Source: Phoma sp. XZ068
Lineage: Eukaryota > Ascomycota > Dothideomycetes > Pleosporales > Didymellaceae
Reading direction: 5' to 3'
NCBI GenBank assembly: GCA_004835665.1
Contig: RBKR01000008.1
Location: forward strand, 248,001-312,000
DNA: 64,000 bases
Numbering within the stretch: position 1 is the first letter of the stretch; each line of letters begins with the position of its first letter. Both the position numbers and the translations under genes were made by a program. Below the pieces are notes generated by a model. It made no database searches, was not told the origin of the DNA, and saw nothing but the letters and a program-made list of their open reading frames with translations. Below are positions 11,223 through 22,649 of this stretch, one piece after another.

Positions 11223-13260
11223 TCATCCCTCGGCCTTGAGACCATCAGCGGTGCTGGGCCTTGACATGGCGGTCGACTCCTCGACGATACGCTTGAACTC
11301 GTGAACAACCTCGGGCGAGATCTTGTCCCAGAGCAAGCTACGGGTGTAGACCTCGGCAGCGGACTCGCCCTTGTTCTGCTCGCGCATGGCGGCAAGGGTG
11401 GCGGCGAGGTTGCGGCGGTGCGATGGCTGAGAGGGTGACAGGGGGTCGCTGAGGTCGTCGCTTCCGATGCTGTAGCGAGGGCGAGTGAAGTCGAGAGAGG
11501 TCATGCTGTTGTACTGGGCCGGTGTGATGGAGAAGAGCTGCTCGTTCTCTTGCTCCTTGCTTGGGGCAGCGAGCTGAGAGTGGAGTTGATCAAGACGAGA
11601 ACCAGACATGCCAGCGAGCTCAGAGCCAGACACGGTAGCCTTGGGCCAAGCCATGCCGGAGGGAGTAGGCTCGAGACCAGTGACGGTGTTGGCGATGAGA
11701 CCCTGCTCGGTGAAAGCGGAAGAGACACCAGCGTCCTTGAGGATGCTGTCGAGAACATCGGCAGAAGCAGCGCGAACCTCGTCAGGCATGCGAGGCATAG
11801 GCGGCGCGGCGCCGGAGCCAGACTTGCTAGCGACAAAGGCACCACACAGAAGCAGCATGAGCAGAAGACCAGACGCGACAGGCTCCTTCTCTTCCTTGGC
11901 ACGGGGTACGATGGCCATGGGCTGTTCCTGAGGAGTCTGCTCATCGGAGGCAAAGTCGTTGACGAAGATGTAGTTGTCCCACTCGTTGCCGCCCATGTGG
12001 AGGTTGTCCATCTCAGACGCAAAGTCGGTGAAGGTGGTGCTGGGCGCGACGGTCATGTTGCCAGAGCTGCTCTCGAGGCGCTCGGTGAGGACGGAAACCT
12101 TCTTGCGAAGCTCACCTGTCTCGAGGGTGTGGTTGCGGACGAGCTCCTCCTTGTCAAACTGCAGCTGGTTGATCATGTGATGCATGTCCATGGACTCGCG
12201 GTGCCAGTTCTCTTTCTCGGCGACAAGCTGATCGTACTCAATGCGCATGGCAGCAAACTCTTCTTGCATGCCGCACATCTTCTCGATCCAGCCCTTTTTC
12301 TCTTCCTCGAGCTCTTCAGTGTGCTTCTTCTTGCGTTGTCGAGAGTCAAGACTGCGGTACGTTAGCTGATGAACAATGGAGGCAGAGACCAAAGATGAAC
12401 TGGGCCAAGCGAGGAACGCTGAACCAAATTCCAGAGAGAGGTACGTACGCGGCCTGTCTGTTGCGGAGGAGTCGTTTTTGTTGCTTGAGCTCCTTCATCT
12501 CGTCCTCGTTGGTGCAGCTGGAGATGAGCTGGTCGATGTTGAACAGGTTACGCTCGGCGGGGATGTCGAAGCGGGCGTTCTTCTTCCTGATGCCACCGTC
12601 ACGACGGGGAGAGAAACCACGGGGGGGAGGCGTGTTGGGCCTCATGCGCTTGGGCCCGGGGCGGGAGTCCATCTCCTGCTGGTTGAAGGCCATCCAGTCC
12701 GAGTGGGTGTGCGGCGACATGGGCTGCTCAGCCGCAGCGTTGGGGAAGACGGCGCTGGGCCTGACATTGGCGTGCACGGGGAGTCCGTGGAACATCTGCT
12801 GCTGGGGCTCGGGGACAAAGGCTGACTGGACACCAAAGTCACCAGGACCAAAGGGGTTGGAGGGCTTGGGGGCTGTCGGGGTGCGGATGCCAGAGTTGTC
12901 GATGGGCCACGACTGCTGGCCGTAGGTGGCCGCTTGGTTAGGAGGGAGGCGGGCGAAGGGGTTGTTGCTCTGCTCGGTGAAGAAGGGGTTGTTGGCGTTG
13001 GAGTTGACGACGGAACTTGTGGCGGTGCGGTCGACAAACTGGTTCTGTGAAAAGTCCTCCCAGATGGAGGCATCGGGCGAGAAGATGCCCTGGGTGGAGG
13101 TGGTGGGCGACATGAGGGTGGGTGTGTCGAGGATGGCGGCGTCCAGGGTCTGGTGGTCGTCAAAGGTGAAGGTGTTTGGTTTCCGGTCGTTGCTGGACAG
13201 CGTGGACGAGGGCCTGTGAAAATCCATGTGATGTTGGTTGTTAGTGTTGGAAAAGTCCAT
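11223..13260 (-). CDS. bZIP transcription factor with a predicted transmembrane segment
   Basis: Exons 13260-12449 and 12351-11223, intron 97 bp (GTACGT...CGCAG), give 646 residues. The splice falls inside the basic region and restores LLRNRQAALDSRQRKKKHTE with the bZIP signature N267-x7-R275. A long coiled coil follows to about residue 365. A hydrophobic run at residues 429-446 (VASGLLLMLLLCGAFVAS) is flanked by Lys/Glu before and Lys after, and looks like a single membrane helix. The C-terminal 200 residues are Ser/Pro-rich. The N-terminal 250 residues are Asn/Pro/Gln-rich, as in activation domains. Layout resembles ATF6/CREB3-type membrane-tethered bZIPs. A MeaB-type fungal bZIP is another possibility. 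ATG 13260 is chosen because the upstream extension opens at TTG. Confidence 0.85.
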
Positions 13261-16200
13261 GGCGTGGGCGGTGCTGGAGTCTTGTAGCAAAGTACCGGTG
13301 TGGGCCGGACTGGCGGTGTGGATTGCTCTTTTCGGCAATCTCGATGGCAGGCCTGGCAGAAGCGGCGTTTGGCCGGGGCGTGCGATTGCACGGGCACGGC
13401 GAGCACTGACGGGAGCGAGCAGCAACGGCGGTTTCGCGATCCCCAAAAGCGAGCGATGTGTAGCTGCGCGTCGGCGGCGTGTGCGGCCAGGAAGATGGTG
13501 GTAGGAGTGATGCTAGAGCAGCGGGTGGGGAGCGCAGGCTAGTTATCGCAGACGGCGGGGGGTGCGCCCGAAGCAGACGCCCTGGACGAAGCTAGGCCGC
13601 GCTCTCACGGCTGCTCAGCGTGCTGGGGGGAGCAGAGAGCGTCTTCCGTGGGATGCACGCGAAACACGGGCTAGCGCTCCCATTCGGCGCCCCAAGCAGC
13701 GTCGGGTAGGCTTGCATCACCGCGCGAGTCTACCCCCAAACGAGTGGCTGCCGTCGACGCTGCCGTGGCCGCCAGTGCCAGTGCGAGCGAGCCCTTGACG
13801 GCCATTCGCACGCCCACCCGGCCGTTTGCCCTGCTGCCCCAACGCGTGCCCTGCTGCCAGTGCCAGTGTGCCAGACAGACGGCCAGGCACGCTCGACGCT
13901 GGCCGCCCGTTTGTCGCGCGCGCTGGACGCACCGGCAGTCGGCCTGGTCACAGCCCATGGCCGCCATGGCCGCTGATTGCACGTCAGGCCACGGCGGTCG
14001 CTGGCCGCGCAGTAATCTGGTACGACAGGCCCCGTACCGCTGTAATCGATACGCTTGGTCGACTTGCGGGCCGGCCCTTCAGCGAAATTCCCCCGTGCCC
14101 GCCACCGTGATTCGCCGGAGCGCTGCCTCAAGCGCTGCTTGGCCGCCCGTAGCCTCAGCACCCGTGAAAACTCTGCCAGATGCAGACAAGACTGAGTCAA
14201 GACGACGTGCGTTTCCAGACTGCGCCGTGGCTGCTCTCCCGCCGTGTGCGCCGTCGACATGTAGACGTGACTTGCAGTGGCGGGCTCTGTGTAATCATGA
14301 GTCCGGAGCGCATGAGACGTGACACGGCCCGCCTTTCTCCGACGCCCTCTCCTTCACCCACCACCATCCAGCCCGTCACATCAGCCGACGCACTTCCAAC
14401 TTTCCACGCTGCGTCCAAGTTTATTCTCCTCTCGCCGTACCGTGCAGAGGGTCACCTTGCTCGCCATCGCCCGCCCTGGCCAATGCTGTCATCATCCCTC
14501 TGGCCACCCGCGCGAGTCATCTCACCGCCCGCCATCTGCAGCGACTGTCCCTGTCTATTCTGGGAATCCAGACATCCATTCCTGTACTTTTGTGTTCGCG
14601 CTCATTATCGTGCTGAGGCGCACCATCGCCCGTTGGTATGCCTTGCCGACCTTGGGCAATCCGTCGCGCTGGGCCTTGACTGCTCTGGGACCCCGCCGAC
14701 GCAAACACTGCATGCCGTTCGTGAAGCCTCAAACCTCCCACCTATTTACCCGAGCGTCTACCGACAGGCTGGATTACGCACTGCTGCGATCCGGGGCGGG
14801 TCATTGGCCGGGGCGTTGCATTTTTGGGTGCATTGTAGAGGGATTTCGCTGCTTATTATTGCAAACCGTGATTCATGTCGTTGACAATACTGTTCTCGGA
14901 GGTATCAAACGCTTGCTCGCTCGCTTGCTGGGGGTGTTTGTACCACCGATTCCTTCCCCCCCATCCAAGACATGTACAATCACCCTGCTCTCATCGGCTT
15001 CCCCCAGATGCGCCAGATCGCGTCGCACAGCGCGGCAGCCGAGCGGCCGTAAGCAGCAATGCAAACGCCACGAGCGTACAAAGTGCTTTGCAGTCGCAGC
15101 CCTCAGCCACCGTCAGATCATGCTAGGCGACCCGAGTCGGGCAATTGCAGCGGCGCTGCTTTTACCCTGGCCGCGAAGTGATCGTAGGGGTATTTCGTCT
15201 GGATCTCTAGATCGCCGTTGGCCGTGCCGTTGATCTTGGTCGACTACTGCCTACTTCTATGGTACTTGATGGACAGGGCCAGTACACTTTTCCCCACGGC
15301 GCGTACGCGTACCCTATAGCACACATGGATGGCGGTATATCAAGGGCCAGCCCTACACGGCACTTGTTGCAGGATCTGCCTCACGCCAATGACAACCTGA
15401 TTTGTGCTCTTCTGCCATTGCACTTCAAACGCAGTCCGACATTGACCGGCGTCATTTCTCATCTTCTCACCGATCTCAAAATAACTCCTCGTCCATGCTA
15501 TGCTACGCTCCGACGCTTTTTTTTTCATGCCTGAAGCGCGCCCTGGAGATTGGGCTGCAATTTCATTTCTTTCTTCTCTCTTCTCAAACCTTCGAGCTTG
15601 GGGGCGCTCCCTCATTCGCGAATGCCGCATGCACGTCTGTAAAGTGAGGCTGCAGCGGTGTGTACGAGAGAACCCACTTCCCGCTCGCACCGACCAGTCA
15701 CACCCACAGCTTCTGGAATCCAGAATCTTGTCCGCGGCGCAAGCGGATGTGCAGTAGTAGCAGTGCTCGGGACAGCAACCGGCGATGTTGACGCCTTGGC
15801 GCAAGACGTAAACAAAGGGTCGTGAGTCACGCTTTTGGTTTTTTTTCCCCGGCCGGATTCGTAGGGCTGAGGACCCTTGCTTCATACCTTGTTGACAGGA
15901 TGAGAGCAAGGACAGGCCCGGCGGCAGAAAAACCTGCCCAACGTCAAAGTCTGGGACCGGAGGATTTGCAAGATGAGATGAGCAGCGGCCAAAGCGCTCG
16001 CAGCGCCGGGCGATGACGGCAAGCGCGGCGTCGGTGCGTATACACATGTTATTGAGTCTTGTTGTTTACGAGTCGGATTTGCGTGAAGCGAGTGACGCGA
16101 CGCGAAGGTATCGTGTCGCCAAGTGGATCGGCCTACCCACAGGCGGAAGCGCTGCGCTTTCCCATTCATTCATTGCAGTAGACACGCGACGCGATGCGAC

Positions 16201-16965
16201 GCTTCAACTGCTGTTTTTGTTTGTTGCGGTGTACAAAGTTTCAGATACGCAGTGTCGACCGATGCATCCACGAAGCTCGATGCCATTCTGAGCGCGTCTC
16301 CCTATCGCAACTTGAATCCTCTGAACTTAAAATTCTTGCGCATGTGAGTCTTACGAATGTAGAGTTGCGGTGAAGAGAATCCAAGAGCGTCCAAGATTGC
16401 AGTCATGCCATTGTTGAATGTTTGAGACCTGCACGTCAATGGATCCGGGTGTGGAGTCGGCGCCCTTGCTGGATGTATGTTTCATACAAGTGGGAGCAGC
16501 CGAGACAGGCTCCAGACGGGACGGCGCGAGGCAAGAAGGGCAGCGTGGGACCGTTTGGTGTGACGGGGTGCAAGGAATGGTCTGAGAATGATGCGCACGT
16601 GGGCTTTGCAGGTATGACGGCCGATGCGTGCAGCGCAAAACGGTGATGGGTGGAAGTGATGAATGTAAGCTGTAAAGTGCAAGAGACGAACAGAGAGGTT
16701 CGAAGGCGAGGTGTGACTGCACGCAGTGCTTGAGGGAAGCCCATTGACAGACTGTTGATTGCGACTTTGTTTGTGCGAAGTGATGGCTTGTTTGGACGAT
16801 GTGACATTCTCTGCTCAACATCTGCAATTGTAGCCTTGTTGGAGGGAGCTTACCTTGCTTCACCCTGTCGTAGACTTCCAATTCCCGACTACACGGCGCG
16901 GTGTATTCTTTCTGACGGTCGCTCGCTGAAAGTGGTTTCTGATGACTCGCTTCTGGCTCAATGTC
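13261..16965. other. Gene-poor stretch of 3.7 kb between bZIP promoter and Prp4 3' end
   Basis: The left part must contain the bZIP promoter and 5' leader. The many ORFs (up to about 300 codons on the plus strand at 14319-15233) are open because the DNA is GC-rich. They have no recognisable domain and overlap equally long ORFs in other frames. A poly-T tract lies near 15519-15527. I see no tRNA or repeat family. Confidence 0.55.
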
Positions 16966-18564
16966 TCATATCCCCTCGTTGTCCTCCCTCGACCACAGCT
17001 TGACTGTCCGGTCCTTTCCTCCACTGACGATCCAGGCAGCGTCGCTGGTCACGTCCGTACTGAAGACTGGGCCAGAATGACCTTGCAGTGTCTTGCAGTG
17101 CGCCCAATCATCTGCTGAGAAGATTTGGATATTCTTGTCGAAGCCAGAAGAGATGACGAATGTCGATGCCTTTTTGGGAATAAGCTCGCCCTCCTCGTTC
17201 TGTTGCAGCGGCATTCCGCTCGCCGGTCCATCCGTCCCTTGATACCATCGCAGGTCGGTGACACCTCCTGTGTTGGCGGCGATCGAGTTCGTTTCTCGCA
17301 TGGCTCGTACGTCCCAACATTTCATGAAGCCGTCGCCTGAGCCTGAGAGCAGACGATGGCCATCTACTCCCCAGTTTAGAGCGTAGATGGGCTTGATATG
17401 GCTTTCTAGCATGTAGATGACACGACCTGTGCGCACATCCCAGACGCGGCCAATACTGTCGAGTCCAGCACTCGCGACAAGAGATCCGTCCTGATTGAAG
17501 CTGACTGTGTACACCTCTTTCGAATGGCCTTCTTGTGTAAGCAACTCTTGCCCTGTCTCCACGTTCCATAGACGCCATGTCGTGTCGTCAGACGCCGAGG
17601 CGAGGTAGCGTCCAGACGGGTGGAAAGCCAGGCGGCAGACACGTTCGGTGTGGCCTTCCAGTGTGCGCAGTGGCTTGTCGTCGTCGAGTGACCAGAGCTG
17701 CACCTTTCCTCCTGCTCCACCAGATGCGAAATTGACGCCTCCCGATGATACGGTGCTGCCTGGCAATGTCGCGCCGGGCACCCAGTCTATGCCAGTGGTT
17801 CGCTCCGTGTGTCCTCCTCGATATGCCTTCTTCTGCTCCAGACTCGGAATTTCCAGCAGGGCTACCTTGCCACCCCATGTACCGTAGGCGACATATTGGC
17901 CGTTGGGGGAGGCGCGTACAATGCTGACAGGTCGGTCGGCGGTCTGCGATCCGTATAGTTCGAAGCCCTTGAGTCTATCTTTAATCTTATTGCGGTGCTC
18001 GACGTGGGCCTTTAGTGGTATTGTAGCCTCCTGGCGCTGGTATGCAATGCGCTGCTTGGCGCGTGGGAGAGAGTACTTTGCCATGTCTCTTCGCGCATCC
18101 AACAGTGACTGGGTGCCCTGGGTGTAGAACTCCTCCTGCTCGTCTCCAGGCGCCTCTGCCTCCTCCATGACGACATCCTCTGCGTCTTCCCCTCCTGCTT
18201 CGGCTACGTCTGCCAGCAGTGCACGTAGTCGGTCGCGCCTGTCTGCGGGACCCTCGCCGAACAGGGTGATGGGCTCCCTCAGCGAGCGGAGGCGCAGCTT
18301 GACGTCGCGGTCGGCGGTCGGCACGATCAGGTTGGCGGCGCGCTTCTTGCGCTCGAACTCGGCGAGGAGGTCTGAAGCCATCTCGCTGCCTCCGCCGCCG
18401 GGCATGGCATGGTTGCGGTCCAGGGCTGCGCTGGTTAGCCTGCATGCTCTTGTAGTAGGGAAGTATGGAGACGCACGAACGCTGGCATAGTCGATGCCGT
18501 CCATGGCCGCGTCCGGGCCATTCTCCTCCTCGACATAGGCCTGCCGCGCCGGGTGCATGTTCAT
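16966..18564 (-). CDS. PRP4: U4/U6 snRNP WD40 protein Prp4
   Basis: I propose exons 18564-18477 and 18425-16966, giving 515 residues. The 51-bp intron (GTGCGT, CTAAC branch, CGCAG) is a multiple of three without a stop, so the unspliced frame also stays open. Splicing removes a stretch that does not look like Prp4. The N terminus MNMHPARQAYVEEE leads to the splicing-factor motif RLRSLREPITLFGEGPADRR (residues ~90-110). Seven WD40 repeats fill the C-terminal half, for example GRYLASASDDTTWRLWNVET and WIVSGGKDRTVKLWSREDN. Prp4 binds Prp3 in U4/U6 and tri-snRNP. The upstream extension to 18744 opens at GTG. It is divergent from the Ptc7 gene across 460 bp. Confidence 0.9.
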   Translation of the reverse strand: MNMHPARQAYVEEENGPDAAMDGIDYASVRASPYFPTTRACRLTSAALDRNHAMPGGGGSEMASDLLAEFERKKRAANLIVPTADRDVKLRLRSLREPITLFGEGPADRRDRLRALLADVAEAGGEDAEDVVMEEAEAPGDEQEEFYTQGTQSLLDARRDMAKYSLPRAKQRIAYQRQEATIPLKAHVEHRNKIKDRLKGFELYGSQTADRPVSIVRASPNGQYVAYGTWGGKVALLEIPSLEQKKAYRGGHTERTTGIDWVPGATLPGSTVSSGGVNFASGGAGGKVQLWSLDDDKPLRTLEGHTERVCRLAFHPSGRYLASASDDTTWRLWNVETGQELLTQEGHSKEVYTVSFNQDGSLVASAGLDSIGRVWDVRTGRVIYMLESHIKPIYALNWGVDGHRLLSGSGDGFMKCWDVRAMRETNSIAANTGGVTDLRWYQGTDGPASGMPLQQNEEGELIPKKASTFVISSGFDKNIQIFSADDWAHCKTLQGHSGPVFSTDVTSDAAWIVSGGKDRTVKLWSREDNEGI

Positions 18565-19024
18565 GCTGACTGACGGGCCCTCGCTGGTGCTGCGGGGCGC
18601 AAGTGGGATGGAGCTGGAGCTGCGCGCGAAAAGAAGATCCCCAGGCCGCAGCGCGGTAGGGCTGCTAGCGCCGGCTATGTCATTCGCCCGACGCTGGGCC
18701 TGTAACGCGCTGCAGTAGTCGCGACAGGAGCAGTCGGGGGACACATGTCGACATCTCGAGTGCAGCGTCCTGTCTGCTTGCTGAGCGTCTGACCGAGTGC
18801 TGCTGCCCCCAATTGCTGCGTGTGGCGTGCTATGAAGCTGATTACTGTAAGTCTCGCTCGACTAGCCGGATCGGCGCGTGTTCCCTAGCCCAGAAGTTTG
18901 TTCATACCGTCGCTCCTGGTCGCATGGACATTGCGCCGCCAGTATGCGCATTGCCAGACCAACACCCTCCCTCCCACCTCCCCGACTCCGACTGACGCCT
19001 GACTGAAAGGCCTGGGCCGCGGCC

Positions 19025-20335
19025 ATGTCGTATGCGATGACCAGTGCCGCGCACATGGCTCGACTGCCCTCCCGCCGCGCCGCATCTGGCCTGTTCCTCG
19101 TCGCCCTCTCTGCGACCACCATGGTTGCGCCCGCGCACTCGACGCGCACCGCAGGCCTCCACACACACCGCGCGCAGCCCCCCTCCGCGCTCCCGACCTG
19201 CCCGCTGCACAAGGACACGACGCCGAACCCAGCCAGCCTGCGCGCCTTCAGCTCGAGCACCCACCCCGCGAGCAGCGCGCCCCAATTCTCCTACCACGTC
19301 GCCGCATCCTACTCGGCCAAGCAGGACCGCTTCAATGCACAGCAGAACCTCTTCACGAACCCGCTGCACGACCCCACAAAGCGCCACGAGGACTGGAGGG
19401 AGTGCAAAGAGAGCATCGATAAGCGACGGCGGTTGCGCAGTGGCCAGGATGCCCTCTTCTTCAGCCAGGTTGGCGACACCAAGACCACGACATTTGGTGT
19501 AGCAGACGGCGTGGGAGGGTGGGTCGAGTCTGGATTGGACCCCGCCGACTTCTCCCACGGCCTGTGCGAGTACATGACGTGCGCCGCTCGCTCCTTTCCC
19601 CACGGCTTCAACACGACAGCACTGCACCCCAAGGAGCTGCTGCAAGTCGCGTACGACGAGGTCACCGAGGACGACAGCATTGAGGGCGGCGGCAGCACCG
19701 CATGTCTGGCAGTCGCCGAGCCAGATGGCAACGTCGAGGTTGCCAATTTGGGCGACTCCGGCTTCATGCACCTGGGTCTGAATGCGGTGCGACACTTCAC
19801 CCAACCCCAGACCCACGCCTTCAACACCCCCTACCAGCTATCCAAGACCCCGCACCGCATGCTCGTACAGATGGCTGTCTTTGGTGGTCCATCCACACTT
19901 TCCGACCTGCCCAAAGAGTCCAGTGTCACGCACCACAAAGTCCGCCACGGAGACGTCCTGGTCTTTGCGACCGACGGCGTATGGGACAACCTCAGCCCGC
20001 AGAACGCGCTCAGCATCGTCAGCAAGCAGATGGTGGCTGCTGGTGCCTGGGTGGAGAAGAACGGCGCGATCGAGGTGGGACACAACCTGGCGAAGCTCGT
20101 GCAAGCTAGCACCGGCCGCAGGGCAGATAGCAAGTCTTTGCAGGCCATAGTCGCTACTGCAATCGCAAAAGAAGCCAAAGATACCGGGCTCAATACCCGC
20201 CGCGACGGACCCTTTGCCAAAGAAGTACAAAAGTACTACCCCGGCGAGAACTGGCACGGCGGCAAGCCAGATGATATTGCTGCCGTCATCGCCGTTGTAT
20301 TGGAAGAGCCGTCGATTGTACCATCAAAACTATGA
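19025..20335 (+). CDS. PTC7: Mitochondrial PP2C-type protein phosphatase Ptc7
   Basis: A single exon of 436 residues. The first ~95 residues are Arg/Ser/Ala-rich with RAFSSSTHPA, a mitochondrial targeting pattern. The PP2C core has its metal-binding motifs in order: GVADGVGGW (about residue 158), GGGSTACLAVAE, VANLGDSGFM, VFATDGVWDNL and GGKPDDIAAVIAVV. The YHVAASYSAKQDR and FFSQVGDTKTTTFGVADGVG blocks are typical of the Ptc7/PPTC7 branch, which dephosphorylates coenzyme Q synthesis and import factors in mitochondria. All catalytic Asp residues expected for the family are present. The ATG at 19025 opens the targeting sequence; a second ATG (19037) is close behind. Confidence 0.92.
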   Translation: MSYAMTSAAHMARLPSRRAASGLFLVALSATTMVAPAHSTRTAGLHTHRAQPPSALPTCPLHKDTTPNPASLRAFSSSTHPASSAPQFSYHVAASYSAKQDRFNAQQNLFTNPLHDPTKRHEDWRECKESIDKRRRLRSGQDALFFSQVGDTKTTTFGVADGVGGWVESGLDPADFSHGLCEYMTCAARSFPHGFNTTALHPKELLQVAYDEVTEDDSIEGGGSTACLAVAEPDGNVEVANLGDSGFMHLGLNAVRHFTQPQTHAFNTPYQLSKTPHRMLVQMAVFGGPSTLSDLPKESSVTHHKVRHGDVLVFATDGVWDNLSPQNALSIVSKQMVAAGAWVEKNGAIEVGHNLAKLVQASTGRRADSKSLQAIVATAIAKEAKDTGLNTRRDGPFAKEVQKYYPGENWHGGKPDDIAAVIAVVLEEPSIVPSKL

Positions 20336-20777
20336 TTTGAATTGCATAGCAGGCGTTGAAGGGTTGCAAGGATACGGCGGCGTATTTGCATAGACGATTG
20401 TTGGATGTTGTTTGTACTGTTGTATATCACATGGCTCGATAGGATGCCGTAAACGTCCCACAAGCGACGAGACGAAGAGAAAATGCAACCTGAAATCTAC
20501 AAGTCAATTGCAGCTGAACAAAAAGGCATGACATAATTGTGCAGCGGTCCAGACTACGCGTGTTTACACGGCCATCACCCGGGCAACGACGACACACGAA
20601 CTCCACATCCGTCGCGCGCCCACAACCTCACAACTCAACCCACCGCCAGCATCCCTACAGCGAGCAGCCGCCTCCCTCCGGGCCTTATGTATGCGCAACT
20701 AATACTACAGCAAACATTCGCTAGCCAGACAGCCTCTCCGCCCACTATATAGCGACGCGCCCGACTCACCGCTCGCA

Positions 20778-22649
20778 ATGGCTACCGCGTCCCCCACCCC
20801 CATGGGCTCCTACGGACGCATGCGCGTGCAGTCCTCGACCCGCGTGCGCAGAGATTCGCCCATGTCTGTGTTGGGCGAATCGCAAGGCTTCTCGGCCAAT
20901 GCGCCCATGATGCAGAACATCGACATTGGCGACAGCTCAGACGACGAGATCCCGCAACCCATGAAGCTTAGCGCCTTGACGACTGCGCTGCTTGCCCAGA
21001 ACGATGTCATGTCACCAGAGAAGAGGAAGCCAAAGTTGAAGATTTCGCGTGGATCAGCCTCCAACACACCTGAGCGCGCCCAGCACGACTCCGTCACACC
21101 TGCGCCGAGTCTGCGCATCAAACGAGTACCACTGCGTGGCGCGCCCATGCGCAGGTTTCGAAGGACCCCTCAAAGCGAAGAAGAGCACACACCATCGCAG
21201 GACCAAGAGAATCTCCCTGCTTCGGTTGTGAAAGTAAAGGCGGAACATCCGAATGTGCCCGACTCTGTTCTCAAGATGACGGATTCTGTTATGAAGGTCA
21301 GAGACGAGCATCAAGCACACCCTGCGCATCATCAATCGCCACTCCAGAGACACCAGTCACCTGCGCCACAAACGCAAGAAAAGCCAATGCCTTTACAATC
21401 GAGAGACGCAAATACGCCCCGGAGACCAGCACCACCACCGCCTCCCAAGATGTCCGTCCTGGAGACCGCCACTGCTGCAGCCGGTGCAGCAACTGCCACC
21501 AAGCAAAGAGAACGCAAGAAGAGGAGCACATTATCTGTAAACGGGAAGCATTACTCCCAGATGGACCGGATAGGAAGAGGAGGTAGTTCAGCCGTGTACC
21601 GTGTCATGGCGGAGAACTTCAAGCTGCTTGCTCTGAAGAGGGTGAAGCTTGAAGATGCCGATGAGGCAGCCGTACGGGGCTACAAGGGCGAGATTGACCT
21701 CCTCCAGAAGCTCAAGAATGTCGAACGAGTCGTCCGCCTCTATGATTGGGAGGTGGACGAGCAACGGCAGATCCTCAGCGTGGTATGTACCTGCAATAAC
21801 ATGAATGTTCCTTACTAATAACTGTCACAGCTCATGGAGATTGGCGAGTCTGACCTCGCCCGCATAATCCGGATGAAACTCGATCCCACGGACTCTTCCC
21901 TCCCCGGCACGCTGGACCTCTCCTTCACCCGCTTCTACTGGAAGGAAATGCTTGAATGCGTGGGCGCCGTCCACGCCCACGACATTGTCCACTCCGATCT
22001 CAAGCCCGCCAACTTCCTCCTTGTCTCAGGCCGGCTCAAACTCATCGACTTCGGCATCGCAAACGCCATTGAGACTGACCACACGGTCAACGTCCACCGT
22101 GATTCCCACATCGGTACGCCCAACTACATGTCCCCCGAGAGTCTGGAGGACAGCGCGGGAGGCGCACAGGGGCAACTCTCCAACGGAAACGGCTCCAAAG
22201 ACATGGCACTAGGCAAACCATCCGACGTCTGGTCTCTCGGATGCATCCTCTACCAAATGGTCTACGGCCGCCCCCCCTTCGCCCACATCGCCAACCAAAT
22301 GGCCCGCGTCCTCGCCATCGTAAACAGACAATACGAAATCCAATTCCCCGACCTCGGCGTCGGCGACGTCCGCGTCCCAGCCGGCCTCAAAGCAACACTC
22401 AAACGCTGTCTCAACCGCGACGCCAAGCGCCGCCCCACCGTCGCCCAACTCCTCGACGACCGCGACGTCTTCTTGTACCCCGACGGCGGCGAGGACCTGC
22501 GCATCCCGCAGGAGCTGCTAGGCCAGATTATTCAAAGAGTTGCAGACCGCTTCCGCGATCCGAATAAGGCTGCCCCCACGGACGATGAGATTCGCCAGTA
22601 TCCGGCGAGTTTTTACGAGAAGATCAGGCAGTTGTTGGAAACTGAGTGA
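20778..22649 (+). CDS. MPS1: Spindle-checkpoint dual-specificity kinase Mps1 (TTK)
   Basis: Exons 20778-21782 and 21831-22649, intron 48 bp (GTATGT...CACAG), give 607 residues. The N-terminal 255 residues are disordered, Ser/Pro/Arg-rich with many SP/TP sites. The kinase domain starts at about residue 257: GRGGSSAVYRV (P-loop), LLALKRVKLEDADE (catalytic Lys), HDIVHSDLKPANFLLV (catalytic loop with HSDLKPAN typical of Mps1), IDFGIANAI (DFG) and GTPNYMSPESL. DVWSLGCILYQMVYGRPPF and a C-terminal helix ending LLETE complete it. Mps1 phosphorylates Knl1/Spc105 at kinetochores and acts in spindle-pole duplication in yeast. It lies in tandem behind the Ptc7 gene, 442 bp apart. Confidence 0.93.

Noticed and set aside
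14319..15233. Plus-strand ORF of about 300 codons in the bZIP-PRP4 gap
   Set aside because: Low-complexity Pro/Ser/Arg composition, no domain, overlapped by long ORFs in other frames; openness is explained by GC-rich sequence.
16351..16881. Minus-strand ORF of 176 codons behind PRP4
   Set aside because: Opens at TTG, no domain, contains splice-like sites that give nothing coherent; likely PRP4 3' region.
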